The position numbers and the translations under genes are program-made. Shown piece by piece: positions 1 to 13,800 of a stretch of 58,367 bases of DNA. Source of the DNA: JBBIQS01 sp037442205 (GTDB lineage: Bacteria > Myxococcota > Myxococcia > Myxococcales > UBA5297). Below the pieces are notes generated by a model. That model was given only the letters and a program-made list of their open reading frames with translations. It did no database searches and was not told where the DNA came from. The stretch covers positions 1-58,367 of the forward strand of contig JBBIQS010000049.1 of assembly GCA_037442205.1 (NCBI GenBank), in the 5' to 3' direction. How positions within the stretch are numbered: the stretch's first letter is position 1; every line of letters begins with the position of its first letter.

Positions 1-1
1 G

Positions 2-1045
2 ATCGGGAGTTTCAGCGCGCCGGAAATCACTGGCCTGAACATCACCGGAGGGACGGTGAAGTTCACTCAGCCGTGGAGCTTCACGAAGCCGATCGCATTG
101 AGCATGAGCAACAACGGGACGACGTTGTCGGTGGCAGGATCGTCGGCAATCGTGCTGTCGCAGCTGACGATGGGCTATGGGACGATGTTGACGCATCCGG
201 TGAGCAGCGTGAGCTCGGTGAACAAGCTCATCGTGGAGGTCGCCGGCGCGGCAGTGATAGCGAGCGGAGCGAAGATCGATGTGACTGGTGCCGGCTATCT
301 GGGAGGGTATGCCGGAGACAACGCGGACATCCACGGGCGCACGACAGGAGCGGATGGGACGCCGAACGTGGCAGCGAGCGTGGCGGCTGCCGGCGGGAGC
401 TACGGCGGGTATGGATGGTCGACGGCGACGCCGGCAGCGCCGGTGGCGGTGTACGGAGACTTCCGGGATCCGAATGACCCGGGCTCCGGTGGCGCTGGGA
501 CGAGTGGTACGACGCTGGTGGCTGGAATGAACGGCGGCGGGGTGGTGCGGCTGAGCGCGGCGAGCCTGCAGCTGGACGGCTACATCTACGCCAATGGTCC
601 TGACACCTGGTCGAATGCCTATGGCGGAGCGGGCGGAGGAGTGAAGGTGAAGGTGGGGACGCTGTCAGGGACGGGAGGAATCCAGGCCCGAGGAGGACAT
701 TCGTACACGGGCGGCGGTGGCGGCGGACGAATCGCGATCATCTACACGAGTGGGAATGGCCTGGATCCGACGAAGCTGTCGGCATATGGCCAGCGCAATG
801 GCGGAGCGGGGACGATCTTCACGCAGAGCGGGACGGAGCAGTACGGGGAGCTGCGGCTCGACAACGCGGGGAACTCGGTCGCTCCCGCCACCCCGTTCTT
901 CCCCACTGGAACCGGCATCCTGACCTTCGATGCCCTGACGGTCACCGGATCGGCCAAGATGTGCTCGCCGGACAGCGTAGCCGCTACCACCCAGACCATC
1001 TCCACTGGCTCGTTCCTCTACGCTCCGGACCCGACATGCCCCTGA
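2..1045 (+). CDS. Glycine-rich surface protein, 5' end outside the window
   Basis: The frame is open from base 2, so the gene begins upstream of the window; a GTG at 56 is internal and only the last ~347 codons are present. The protein is rich in Gly, Ala, Ser and Thr, with short Gly clusters such as GGGGGGRIAI near 715-750 and alternating hydrophobic and polar residues. This suggests a repetitive beta-structured extracellular region. No catalytic motif is visible. Its stop overlaps the start of the next gene by 10 bp, so it is cotranscribed with the PpiC lipoprotein and the giant Rhs lipoprotein. I infer a surface or secreted protein that may use the same foldase. The family was not identified. 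Confidence 0.7.
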   Translation: MGSFSAPEITGLNITGGTVKFTQPWSFTKPIALSMSNNGTTLSVAGSSAIVLSQLTMGYGTMLTHPVSSVSSVNKLIVEVAGAAVIASGAKIDVTGAGYLGGYAGDNADIHGRTTGADGTPNVAASVAAAGGSYGGYGWSTATPAAPVAVYGDFRDPNDPGSGGAGTSGTTLVAGMNGGGVVRLSAASLQLDGYIYANGPDTWSNAYGGAGGGVKVKVGTLSGTGGIQARGGHSYTGGGGGGRIAIIYTSGNGLDPTKLSAYGQRNGGAGTIFTQSGTEQYGELRLDNAGNSVAPATPFFPTGTGILTFDALTVTGSAKMCSPDSVAATTQTISTGSFLYAPDPTCP

Positions 1046-1890
1046 GATTGTTCGTTCCAGCGTCCGCGCTCGCGCTCATGCTGCTCGCCGCCTGCGACAA
1101 CCCGAACCTACTGGCCAAGGTCGGCAAGACCGAGGTGCTGCGGGCGGATCTCGAGGACTTCGCCGGCGCGCGCGCCCGCCTGGCGGTCGATGACAAGTCG
1201 CTCGATTCACTCGTCGATCGGGAGCTGTTGGCCGAGGGCGCCCGGCGGCAGGGAATCGCCAGCGAGCCCAAGGTCCGCGCCCGGCTGGCGGCGCTGGAGC
1301 GCGAGGTCCTCGCCCAGGCGATGCTCGAGCACGCCGCCGCCGAGGCCGCCGGGAACGAGGCGCTGCGAAAGCGCTACGCCGATTCCAGGGACAAGCTCAG
1401 CCGCAAGCGGGTCCACGTCCGCCAACTGGTGGTCCGCTTCGCCGAGGCCTCCGGGGACGACGCCCGAGTCGCCGCCCAGGCCAAGATCAACGCCCTCTAT
1501 TCCCGCGTGCTGGCCGGCGAGGACTTCGCCGCCGTCGCCCGCGAGGGCTCCGAGGACCCGATCACCGCCGCCCGCGGAGGCGATCTCGGATCACTCCTCG
1601 AGGGCCAGGTGGACGCCACCTTCTTCGCCGAGGCGGCGGCGCTCAAGAACGGGGAGACCTCAAAGCCCTTTCGCAGTCCCTTCGGATTTCACCTGATCAA
1701 GGCAATCGAGGACCCGGCGCTGCTGACCCCGAGCTTCGAAGAGTCTCGCGGCAAGCTGGCGGCCGAGATTCGACTCGAGCAAGAGCAGGCGCTGATTCAG
1801 TCGCTTCGCGCGAGCATCCGAGTGAAGCGCTACCCGGAGCATCTGCCGGCGAAGCCGGCGGGAGCGACTCCTGCAGTGGAGGGGAAATGA
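1036..1890 (+). CDS. PpiC/SurA-type peptidyl-prolyl isomerase lipoprotein
   Basis: This 284-residue protein should act as a periplasmic foldase catalysing prolyl cis-trans isomerisation. I chose the ATG at 1036 because it opens directly into a lipoprotein signal peptide ending LMLLAAC, with lipidated Cys20. A parvulin (PpiC) domain follows at about residues 118-225, with the typical segments VRQLVVRFAE, GGDLGSLLEG and SPFGFHLIKAIE. An N-terminal SurA-like helical part lies at about 30-115. The residue after Cys20 is Asp, which in E. coli retains a lipoprotein in the inner membrane; whether that holds here is inference. The gene overlaps its upstream neighbour by 10 bp and the giant lipoprotein gene by an ATGA, suggesting a dedicated chaperone for those large exported proteins. 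Confidence 0.88.
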   Translation: MPLRLFVPASALALMLLAACDNPNLLAKVGKTEVLRADLEDFAGARARLAVDDKSLDSLVDRELLAEGARRQGIASEPKVRARLAALEREVLAQAMLEHAAAEAAGNEALRKRYADSRDKLSRKRVHVRQLVVRFAEASGDDARVAAQAKINALYSRVLAGEDFAAVAREGSEDPITAARGGDLGSLLEGQVDATFFAEAAALKNGETSKPFRSPFGFHLIKAIEDPALLTPSFEESRGKLAAEIRLEQEQALIQSLRASIRVKRYPEHLPAKPAGATPAVEGK

Positions 1891-4800
1891 GACGAGCGCT
1901 AAGGGAAGCTGAACGCGCGCCCGCCATGAAGGCATCCGCCAACTGGCATCGAGCTTTCGCGAACGGTCACCGGCCGCTGGCCTGGACGGCGGCGGCGCTG
2001 CTGTTGGCGTTGGCCGCCTGCAACAGCCGCACGGAGAGCTCGCCGGCCCAGGTCGAGAAGTCGGCGGCGGCCCTCTCCTTGGGGACTGCTGCGCCGACGC
2101 CGGCCGCGAGCGCCTGCACCAACACCGAGCCGTTCTCGCCTGCGCCGGGATGGCTCCTGGCCCCGGTCGCGGTGGCGGCGGGATCGACGCAGCAAGTCGC
2201 GATTTCTGGAGTGCAAGGGCCGGCGCTCATCGTGCTGCAAAATGGTGACGGTCTCGGCGCTTTGCAAGTGGATCGGGCCACGGTCCTTCTCGATGGCGCC
2301 CCACTGGCCAGCATCGACCACCACAAGGACTCGCTGGTCGCCGCCGTCGGCGTGCTGACCGGCTCCAATAGCCTGGCAGTCTCGGCCGCGGGCGCTTCGG
2401 GGACGGTGCGGGTCGCGGTGGCGTCGCTGGCGACGCCGCCGTGCCCTCTCATCTCGACCAGCGCCGTCATTCCATCCAAGGCGAAGCACGACGACGACCA
2501 CCATGGAAAGGGTTCGGGCGACGACCGCGACGAGGAAAGCGAAGCAAAGCTGCGCAAGACCTTCAAGCGGCCCGATTCCAAGGCGCTGGGAGTCGTGGTG
2601 ATCAGCCAAGGGGCCATCCCCGCCGGTGGAACCGTCAAGGTCAACGGCAAGGAGATCCCCGGACACCACCACTCCGCCTCGGGCATTCCCGAGGTGGCGG
2701 CGATCTCGCTGCTCGACAGCAACACCCTCGAGATCGAGGCAAAGGGCCGGGCGGGGGCATCACTCAACGTCGCCGTGCTCGACGTGGACACCACCGCGCC
2801 GGCGCTGGCGATGACCGCGCCGGACGACGGCGCATCCGTCAACAGCCAGCCGATCGCGGCCTCGGGAACCGCCGGTCCAGACGCGATCTCGGTCATGGTT
2901 TCCGGGGTGACCGCCACGCTGGTCAACTCAAACTGGAGCGCGAGCGTCCCCTTGGCGGCCGGGCACAACGCGATCGCTGCCGAGGCCAAGGACTTCTGCG
3001 GCAATACCGCGCGCGTCTGCCGCGACGTCGCCCTCGCCGGCAGCGACACTCCAAAGATTTCGATCACCGGCGTCACCGCCGGACAGCTCACCAATCAGAC
3101 GGTCGCCATTTCCTGGACGGTCAGCGACGTTCATCCGGGAGCGGCCGCTTCCGCGACGCTCGATGGCGCTCCCTTCGCCAACGGCAGTGTGGTCGATTCC
3201 AGCGGGAAGCACACCCTGGTCGTCTCTGCCACCTGCCCGGCGGGAGGATCGTCCACGGAGACCGTCACCTTCGAAATTGATCTCATCGCACCTGCCATCT
3301 CGGTCACCGGCGTCTCCGACGGGATGCTGACCAACCAGCCGGTCATCCCCGTGTTCTCGGCAACCGATCCCAACCTGAATGCGGTCAGCGCCAAGCTCGA
3401 CGGGCCCAACGACTTCGCCAGCGGCACGACCGTCTCATCGGAGGGCGACCATGTCCTGGTCGTGACTGCGGACGACAAAGCCGGCAATTCGGCGACGCAG
3501 ACGGTGAATTTCACCGTCGACCTCACGCCTCCGGTGATCACTATCACCGGAGTCGCCGAAGGCCTGCTCACCAACCAGCCGGTCACGCCCGGGTTTGGCG
3601 CCACCGACGCCCACACGGCGACGATCGAGTTGACGATCCTCGACGGCTTGGCCTTCGTCCCCGGGACCACCATCGCCAGCGACGGCCCCCACACCCTGGA
3701 GGTCACCGCTCAGGACGGCGCCGGGAATCGCGCTACTCAGCAGGTCCATTTCACCCTGGATCTGATCGCTCCGGTCATCTCGCTCACCGGGGTCAACGAA
3801 GGGGACCTGACCAACAAGCCGGTGACGCCGATCTTCAGCGCCACCGACACGCACCTCGGGCAGGTGACGGCGACGTTGGACGGAGCTGCCTTCGCAAGCG
3901 GGACAGCGGTCTCGGACGAGGGCGATCACGTGTTGGTGGTGACCGCGAACGACACGGCCGGCAATTCCTCGTCGCAGACGGTCCATTTCACGATCGACGT
4001 GACGCAGCCGGCGATCAGCATCAGTGGAGTCGCGGAAGGCGACCTCAAGAACGCCGCGATCACGCCAGTCTTCAGTGCGACGGACCTGCACTTGAGCACC
4101 ACCAGTGCCACGATCGATGGCGCTCCCTTCGCGAGCGGCACCGCGGTCAGCGCGGAAGGGGACCACGTCCTCGTCGTCTCGGCGTTGGATGGAGCGGGAA
4201 ACAAGTCCTCCCAGACGATCCACTTCACCATCGATCTGACCGCTCCGGTCATCTCGCTCACCGGGGTCAAGGAAGGGGACCTGATCAACAAGCCGGTGAC
4301 GCCGGTCTTCAGCGCTACCGACACGCACCTCGGGCAGGTGACGGCGACGCTGGATGGAGCTGCCTTCTCCAGCGGAGCGGCGGTTTCGGCCGAAGGCGAT
4401 CATGTGCTGGTGGTGACCGCGAACGACAAGGCCGGCAATTCCTCGTCGCAGACGGTCCATTTCACGATCGACCTGACGCCACCGGCGATCAGCGTCAGTG
4501 GAGTCGCCGAGGGCGATCTCAAGAACGCCGCGGTCACGCCGGTCTTCGACGCCACGGACCTGCACCTGGCATCGAGCGGCGCGACCCTGAATGGCAACGC
4601 ATTCACCAGTGGAACCATAGTCAGCGCGGAGGGCGACTACACGCTCGTCGTCTCTGCGAGCGACAGCGCCGGCAACAAATCCTCGCAGACGGTCCACTTC
4701 ACCATCGATTCGACCCCTCCAGTCATCTCGCTCACAGGCGTCAAGGAAGGGGACCTGACCAACAAGCCGGTGACTCCGGTTTTCAGCGCTACCGACACGC

Positions 4801-7800
4801 ACCTCGGGCAGGTGACGGCGACGCTGGACGGAGCTGACTTCGCCAGCGGGACAACGGTCTCGGCCGAGGGCGATCACGTGCTGGTGGTGACCGCGAACGA
4901 CACGGCCGGCAATTCCTCGTCGCAGACGGTCCATTTCACGATCGACCTGACGCCACCGGCGATCAGCGTCAGCGGAGTCGCCGAGGGCGATCTCAAGAAC
5001 GCCGCGGTCACGCCGGTCTTCGACGCTGCGGACCTGCACCTGGCATCGAGCGGCGCGACCCTGAATGGCAACGCATTCACCAGTGGAACCGTAGTTAGCG
5101 CGGAGGGCAACTACACGCTCGTCGTCTCTGCGAGCGACGGCGCTGGGAACAAATCCTCGCAGACGGTCCACTTCACCATCGATTCGACCCCGCCAGTCAT
5201 CTCGCTCACAGGCGTCAAGGAAGGGGACCTGACCAACAAGCCGGTGACGCCGGTCTTCGGCGCTACCGACGCGCACCTCGGGCAGGTGACGGCGACGCTG
5301 GACGGAGCTGCCTTCGCCAGCGGGACAACGGTCTCAGCCGAGGGCGATCACGTGCTGGTGGTGACCGCGAACGACACGGCCGGCAATTCCTCGTCGCAGA
5401 CGGTCCATTTCACGATTGACGTGACGCCGCCGGCCATCAGCATCAGTGGAGTCGCGGAAGGCGACCTCAAGAACGCCGCGGTCACGCCGGTCTTCAGCGC
5501 GACGGATCTGCACCTGACTTCCAGCGGTGCGACGCTCGACGGGGCTCCCTTCGCGAGCGGCACCGCGGTCAGCACGGAAGGGGACCACATCCTCGTCGTG
5601 TCGGCGGCGGATGGAGCTGGGAACAAGTCCTCGCAGACGGCCCACTTCACCGTCGACGTGACTCCTCCCGCGATCTCGCTCTCCGGGGTCAATGAAGGTG
5701 ACCTGACCAACAAGACGGTGACTCCAGTCTTCGGCGCTACCGACACGCACCTCGGGCAGGTTGCCGCGACGCTGGACGGAGTTGCCTTCGCCAGCGGAAC
5801 CGCGGTCTCGGCCGAAGGCGATCACCTGCTGGTGGTGACCGCGAACGACAAGGCCGGCAACTCTTCGTCTCAGACGGCCCATTTCACGATCGACGTCACT
5901 CCGCCGGCAATCAGCGTAAGCGGAGTGGCGGAAGGCGATCTCAAGAACGCCGCGATCACGCCGGTCTTCAGTGCAACGGACCTGCACCTGAGCTCCAGCG
6001 GTGCGACGCTCGACGGCGCTCCCTTCGCGAGCGGCACCGCGGTCAGCACGGAAGGGGACCACATCCTCGTCGTGTCGGCGGCGGATGGAGCTGGGAACAA
6101 GTCCTCGCAGACGGTCCACTTCACCGTCGATCTGACCCCGCCGGTCATCTCGCTCACCGGCGTGAAAGAGGGAGATCTCACCAACAAGGCGGTTACGCCC
6201 GTCTTTAGCGCCACCGACCTGCACCTCAATGGCGTGAGCGCCACCCTCGACACGAGCGCGTTCGCCAGCGGCACGGCGCTCTCGGCCGAGGGCGATCACG
6301 TCCTGGTGGTTACCGCCGCCGATAAGGCCGGGAATACCGCTTCGCAGACCGTCCATTTCACCCAGGACTTCACCAAGCCGGTGCTGGCGCTCTCGGGCGC
6401 GGCCGACGGTGAGGTTCGCAACACGCCGGCGACTTTGTCATTCTCCGCGACCGACGCCCACCTGGCCGGAGTGACCTCCACCCTCGACAGCTCGCCGATC
6501 TCCTCGGGCGCGACGGTGAGCGCCGACGGAGCTCACGTCTGGATCGTTACCGCCTCTGACGGCGCGGGGAACAGCGCCTCCGAGCAACGCAAGTTCACCA
6601 TCGACACCACGCCACCTTCGCTGGTGGTGCAGTCGCCGCAGGATGGCTCCTTCACCAAAAATCCGACGGTCGAGGTCGCGGCGCAGGTCACCGACGGCGT
6701 TTCGGTCAGCTCGGTGAGCGCCGGGGCGGTTCAGTTGCTCAAGGGGACCGACGGGATCTGGCGCGCCACGCTGTCGCTGGTCGAGGGGGCCAACGTCGCC
6801 ACCGTGGTCGCCTATGACGGCGCCGGCAACTCGGCCCAGGCGGTCTTCACCGTCTATCGCGACTCCACCAGCCCGGCGATTTCTCTCTCATCCCCGACCG
6901 ATGGAGCGCGCATCGGGGCGCTGACCACCGCGGTCGTGGGAACGCTGCAGGATGCCTCTGCCTGCACGGTCACGGTCAACGGCGTCGCCACTTCGGTCAG
7001 CGGAGGCTCGTTCTCGGCCGACGTTACCCTGGTAGTCGGGGCCAACACCGTCACCGTCTCGGCCACCGACTCGGCCGGAAACAACTCGACGGTTTCGCGC
7101 AACGTGCGCGCCAACGTCACGCCGCCCACTCTCACGCTGTCCTCTCCGGCGGACGGATTGACGACCTCGGTGGGAACGATCGCGGTCATCGGCACCGCAC
7201 GCCCGGCCGATACGCAGGACTCCGTGGTGGTGAAGGTGAATGGCTCGAGCGTTCCAGTGGACGCCAGCGGGCGGTTCATCGCCTCGGTGACGCTGCAGCC
7301 CGGTGCCAATCCGATTTCGGTGACTGCCAGCGACGGCTACGGTTTCGAGAGCCAGAAGAGCGTCACCGTGAGTCGTCCCGGCGCCGCCGACGCTGGCACA
7401 CCTCCGCCCACGCCGGACGCCTCGGTGACTCCTCCGGCGGCGGACGCCGGATCGGTCGCGACTCCGGATGCTTCGATCACTCCCATTCCGACCGCCGATG
7501 CCGGGACGGCCGTGACCCCGGACGCCGCCAGCACTCTCCCGTCGGCTCCGGCGCTCTTCGTGGACGTGCCGTCGAGCGGGGCGGTGCTGGGCGGCCAGCG
7601 CTTCGCGGTCAGCGGCCGGATCCAGGACGGGACTCCGCCGTTCTCGGTGACGGTCAACGGGACCGCGGCGTCGGTCGCCGGAGCCACCTTCTCGACATCG
7701 GTGTCGCTGCCCGAAGGCGACCAGGTGCTCACGGTGCAAGCCAAGGACGCCACCGGCCGGCTGGCCAGCGCGCAGCTGTCGATCTCTGTGGACCGGACTG

Positions 7801-10800
7801 CGCCGATCATCTCCATCACTCGCCCGTCCTCGAGCCCGTCGGTGGCGAGCAACTCGCCCTACCGGATCGAGGGCACCGCAGGCGATCCGCACCTGGCAGG
7901 CGTGTGGGTGAACGGCAGTCCGGTGGCGGTAGTGGCCGACGGCTTCTCGGCGACGGTGCCGCTGCAGGTGGGAAGCAACAGCGTGCGCATCGAGGCGCGG
8001 GACTCCGCGGGGAATACCAGCTCGACGACGCAGGTGCTGACGCTGTCGTCGCTGCCGCCGGCGGTGAGTTTCGTCAGCCCGGCGGACGGCAGCCAGGCCG
8101 ATGGCGCGCTGATCACCGTGAAGATCAACGTTAGCTCGTCGTTGGCGCTGAGCAGCGTCAACATCGGCACCGCCGCGGCGACGCCGCTGGGCAACGGGGA
8201 GTACACGGCGCAGGTCCCGCTGGGCCTGGGCGACAACGTGATCACCGCCTCGGCTACCGATCAGAACGGCGCCACCGGGACGGCTTCGATCCACGTCGGC
8301 TACCTGGACCAGAGCCAGGTGCCGCTGGCCGTGACCGGCGTCTCCCCGGAGCCGGGAGCGGTGAACCTCGAACCGAGCTCGCTGATATCGGTGGCCTTCA
8401 ACAAGCCGATTCTGGCGGGCCAGGACCTGAGCAACGCCTTCGCGGTCAACGCCGACGGCCGCAAGCTCCTGGGAGGCTTCTTCGTGGCGCCTGGGCAGCA
8501 GACGGTGAGCTTCGTGGCCCGCGGGCCGCTGCCGGAGGGAGCGCGGCTCGTGGTGGCTGTGAGCGGGGTGCAGGCTGACTCCGGGCCGAGCCAGTCGGCG
8601 AACTTCACCAGCGACCTGACGGTGCGGCCGCCGCTGACGCGGTTGCGCGGATTGGTGGTGGACGAGGAACTGCACGGGCTGAGCGGAGTGGCGGTGACGG
8701 TGGAGGAGACCGGGCAGAGCATCCGGACCGGCCCGGACGGCAACTTCATGCTCTTCGACGTGCCGGAAGGGTTGGCAACCCTGCGCTACGAGGGCGGGTC
8801 GCAGGGGGCGTCGGCGTCGTATCCGACGGTGCGGCGCCGGCTGTACGTGCAGGCGCAGAAGGACAATCCGGACAAGACGCTGCTGCTCTACCCGACCGAC
8901 ACCGCCAGCGCGCAGGCGGTGGACGCGACGCAGGCGCTGCACCTGACCTTCGGCGGGACAACTCCCGGGCTGGCGTTGGACCTGCCGGAGAATTCCTTCG
9001 CCTTCGCCAACGGCACCACCCGCGGATTCGTGACCGCGACCAAGATTCCGCGCCACGCGCTGCCGGTGCCGCTGGAGGCGCGGGCGGCGATCAACGGGCT
9101 GTGGCAGGTGCAGCCTGCGGGGACGTGGCTGACCGGGCCGGTGGCCTTCGCCTTGCCGAACCTGACCAACCTGCCGCCAGGTCGATTGGCGATGATCTTC
9201 GCCTACGACCGGAGCCGGTCGGTGCTGGCGCGGGTGGCGATCGGGCACGTGACCACCGACGGGGTGTCGATTGTCACCGATGGACCGGTGAGCGCATCGT
9301 CGCTGGAGTACTTCGGCTACGCCGGGATGACCGAGGCCCAGAGCATCGCAGTCGCGCAGGCGATGGCGAGCTCCGGGATTGGGTCGAGCGGCGGTGCCAG
9401 CCCCCTCGACGGCGGGACCGGATTCCTGGTGCCGTTCTGGCAGAAGAAGCCGATGTGGCAGCAGCTGGTGGAGATGGTGCTGCCGTCGGCGCACGCGCAG
9501 TACCTGGGCGGATTCTTCGCCCCGGGGACCTTCGCCTTCGACTCGGCGATGAACAACAGCCTGCCGGCGCGGGTGCACGGGACGGTGCGGGCGCCGAAGT
9601 CGTCGCGGACCAAGCTCACGCGTGACCTGCCTGCCGCGATTGAGCCATACACCAAGCACTATGGTCCGATTCCCGCGAGCGAGCCGGCGAAGCTGGAACT
9701 GGCCTTCACGGCGACCTACGAGCCTGACGCGCTGAATGGACAATCGGCTGACAAACTCTTCGTTGCCTTGAGCGCGGTGGACCCGTCCGGAAGGACCATC
9801 GCTCCGGAAAAAGGCAAGGAGGCGGACTGGAAGGCCGACGGCACGTACCAGAACTCGACCGTGAAGGTCACCGCAAAGCTCGGCAATCCCGTCGTCGAGC
9901 TTCGCGAAGGCACCACCAAGATTACCGTCACCGCCACCAGTGGGACGGACATCGCGACCAAGCGATTGGAGGCCAAGCTCACCCGCGTTGGCATTGATGG
10001 CGGCATCGATGCCGGCGCCGATGCGGGCAACGGCGGGTGCGACAATGGTGACGGCGGAGACGCCGGATGCCAGGACGCCGGCACGGCCGACAGCGGAATC
10101 GCCGATGCCGGCACCGGGGTGGAGTACGATCTCGAGCTTAGGACGGTCTATGACAGCGAGGACGGGACCAACCTCGATGATGTGGTTCGCTTCCAGTATG
10201 TGGGAGTGGAGGTCATCGGGCCCGACGACCAGGGGGCGGTGACCGGAGAGTCCGGGGGCTACAGCGCCCTGCTGCAGGTTGACGGTACCGAGGCGATGGG
10301 CGTGGCCTGCGCCAAGGTGCCGGCGACCGCACGAACCTTCTACCGGTCGGCCCCCGATGGCGGGGTGATGCAAGTGCCGGGATACTCGACCTTCGATTCC
10401 TGCTCGGTGTCTTTCGGGCTGTTTCCGGGCATGCCCAGCAAGGCCGACATCCTGGTGGATGCCAGGTTGCTGCACGGGGCCTTGACCTTCGTCAATCGCG
10501 AGGGAAAGCCGCTGCCTCCGGTTTGCGATATCGGGGCGAAGACCGTCCGCAATGCGCAGACCGATGAAATCGAATCGATCTCGGCGGAGGATGTCGCCAC
10601 CACGGAAGTGCATTTCTTCCGCTCCGACAATCTCGAAGTTCCTATCGCGCAGTACACAGTAGGCGGCGCCGATGTTCAGAGCGGATGCGATCCCACCGGA
10701 GCAACCCTCGGCAAGGTGACGCACGGCGGATACACCCGGATGCATCTCGGGCCTACCGCTCCTTCCCATCGCGCCGCCCGGCAGCGGTGCCGATCACTCG

Positions 10801-13800
10801 AGCAACAGGGGGTCAACAACCTCAAGGCAGGCACCGAGCCCTATTACTATTACCAGGCGAACTGCAAAGACAATCGCAACAACTTCCTCCGTCTGAGCGC
10901 CGGCGACGAGTTGGTCGCGTTCGCGATCAACCACGCCACTGGTTTCGCCGGCCTGACGAAAGTCAGGGTGCCTGCCATCAACGCAGTCCCAAGTGGCCCG
11001 TGCCAGGCCGACGTCGACCAGGGAAAGTTGAAGTTCTACGACCAGGGCGAAGTGAAGACCCTGTCGCGATGCACCCAGCAGAGCATCGGGATTCCGGCGA
11101 ACATCACGCTCTTCCCTCCGGAAATCGAAGTGAAGGTCGCGCGCGCGGCCACCGAGTTCGGCGTCATCCCACCCGACGCGAAGGCGACCGGGCCGGAGCA
11201 TTTGATCCGGACGGGCGGGGCGGGAACGACCAGGGACTCGTACGTGCGCGTGGAGACCCGCTGGCGTGTCAGGCAGGAACAGGATGCTGGGGCTGATGCA
11301 GGCGATGGCGGGGACGGTGGGGACGGGGGCGACGCCGGGGTCGATTCCGGTAGCGATAGTGGAGTGGATGGCGGCGACGGGGGCCCGAAGGACGCGGGCG
11401 TCGGTCCGATCCACGACACGGGCGATGCCGGATTGCTGCTTGAGAAATACTGCTCCGAGCTACCGGTGGGAATGCAGTCGAGCGATTGCCTCAAGGACGA
11501 TTCGCTCCTGATCGATGTTCCGAAGGGCGTCCCGCCGCTCGCTGGGCACATCGTCCAGTACACCGGCAGCGTCTTCGAGCGGGCGGTGGTCGAGCCCTTC
11601 GACGTCACTCCCGGCCCGATGACCAAGGCGCTGCTGCCGGGAATCCATGTCCAGGATTCGGACGGCGGGCTGACGGTGGCCAACTTGGCGAAGGCCAACT
11701 ACTACGTCCACGTGGTCGGCTCCCGGTTTGCCTTGCGCGACCTCAATGGCAACGGAATCATCGAGGATTTCGAGCGCGATGCCGGGGTCAAAGTTCCCGA
11801 TTTCACTACGGGAGAGGCCGACGGGGGCGTTGTCGGATTGCCACTGGCATCCATCCAGCTCAAGGACGTCTACCGGGCCTACGAGCGAAACGGGGCGCTG
11901 CGCGAGCGGTTCGATCGCAGCCGAGAGCACGAGTTCAGGGTCATTGACATCGGCGGTGACCAGTCCGGAGGCAACCTGCCGACCGTCCTCGCGCACCAGG
12001 GCCAGCTTCCCGACGGAGGCATCGACTGGGACGCGGGGACTCGCGACCTCACCGATGCCGGAACTCCGGCTGCCGACGAATACGACACGTCCTATCAGCT
12101 GCTCGGGACGCTGCTGGAGCCGCCGGAGGGCAATGCCCCCAAGCCCGGAACCTATGCCGTTCGACTCGGGACCGATGAGTTTGGCATCGACTGCAAGGTG
12201 ACAGTCGATCCGTTGGGAGGGGCGCTGACCGGGGACTGCGGCGGCGAGGCTCTGGCCGATGTATTGACCGCTGGGGACATGCTCTACATCGAGCTCTTCC
12301 TTTCCGGGAACGCCGAGAACGTCCTCTATCGCTTCAACTTCTATGGTCTCGCTCCCCGACGTGACTTCATGGGCGCGGGCAGCGATTTCACCGCCGAGCA
12401 ATCCGTCGTCGCGGACACCAGCACCGGTGCGGCCACGGTTCCGGCTCTGGGCCGGGCGACCTCCCAAGCCTCATTGGCCCAGTTCTTCCTGCTGCCCTCT
12501 CGCTTCAAATCGGGCAGTGTTTCCGTGTGTACCGCGGTCGATACTGGTCTCAAGGATTGCGCGAAGGATGCTTTCCTGAAGAACGCCGAGTTCCTGCTCA
12601 ATTCTGACGGGACCTATTCCCTGACCGACAACTGCGATCCCAAGGGCAAGATCAAGTGCAAGGCGAGCCGAGCGCTCTATCAGGAGCCCGAGGCGGGCGT
12701 CGATGGCGCCAGGCGCTTCCGCCTGCCGCTGCCTCCCGAGTTGGACTCCATGCCGGGATCCAGCCGCCAGAAGTCCCCGATCCAGCTCACTGTCGTCGTC
12801 AAGGACAACTCCGCCAAGGAAACTCCGGTCTACATGCCGCTGGGGCTCCCGCGCGGAAGGTTCGGAGGATTCCACTCAGCGGCGCCAGGGCAGGAGCAGG
12901 TCGGCGGAGTAAATGTCGCCGACGGCCACCTGTCCTTCGAACACGAGGACCAGAGCGTCAGGGTCTTCAGCGAGACCATCCGTTTCGCTCGCATCTACAA
13001 CAACCAGAACAAGGAGCCCTCGCCACTAGGAACGGGCTGGACGCACAATTGGGCGGGGTTCCTGGCGGAGGAGGACTTCGGGCGCTACGCCGTGGTGCTG
13101 GCAGGCCAGACCTACGGATTCCCGTCCTGTACCCAACTTCCTGAGGATGCGCTCGATTGCCAGACCGACAAGAGCCACAGCGGGACGCTGACGGTCAGCA
13201 AAGCCAGCACTGCCGAACCCGAGTTCGTTTTCACGAGCGGCGCTGGTTTGCGCTATCGCTTCGACAGAAGGGCCCGTGTCTCCAAGGGGCCGGCGCGCAA
13301 TGTCTGGCTGATGACCGCCATCGACACCGGGTATGCGCGGATCGATGCCAACGGGAAGCTTGCCGACGGAAAGACCAATCAAGACGGCTGGACGGTGCTC
13401 AGCTACCTTAAGGATTCTGATCTGCTCGATACCGTAAAGCGCGGCCAGGTGACCCTCCAGCTCGGGTACACCGACGTCGACAAATCAGAAGACACAGCAG
13501 TTCCCTTCCGCTTCAAGAATGCTGCCCTCAAGGGGCTGCGATACCTGACCAGTGCCAAGCTGACGGGCAATCCGGATGTGACCTACAAGCAGCAGCGCGG
13601 GAACCTGATTCGGGCGGAGCGCGGCGGCAGCCCGAAGAGGATCTGGCTCTATGAGTATGAGGAGCCGAAGGCCAATACCGACAGCGTCTTCGCCGAGCTG
13701 CTTCGCAGCGAGATGAAGGCCGCCGAGCTCCGGCTCACCGATCCGGAAGAAAAGCCCAATCCGAACGGCATCCCCACCGAGTACAAGCAGTGGAGGGCGA

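Noticed and set aside
3435..6356. Minus-strand open frames with repeats in the Ig array
   Set aside because: The repeats are simply the reverse of the coding tandem repeat; the period is the same 237 bp and no known domain appears.
3048..6611. Possible CRISPR array because of regular spacing
   Set aside because: Units are 237-240 bp and coding throughout, without short repeats and unique spacers.
6888..10769. Minus-strand open frame of ~1,290 codons
   Set aside because: It lies antisense to the giant lipoprotein gene, its translation is Arg/His/Gly-rich without domains, and it results from high GC and codon bias on the plus strand.
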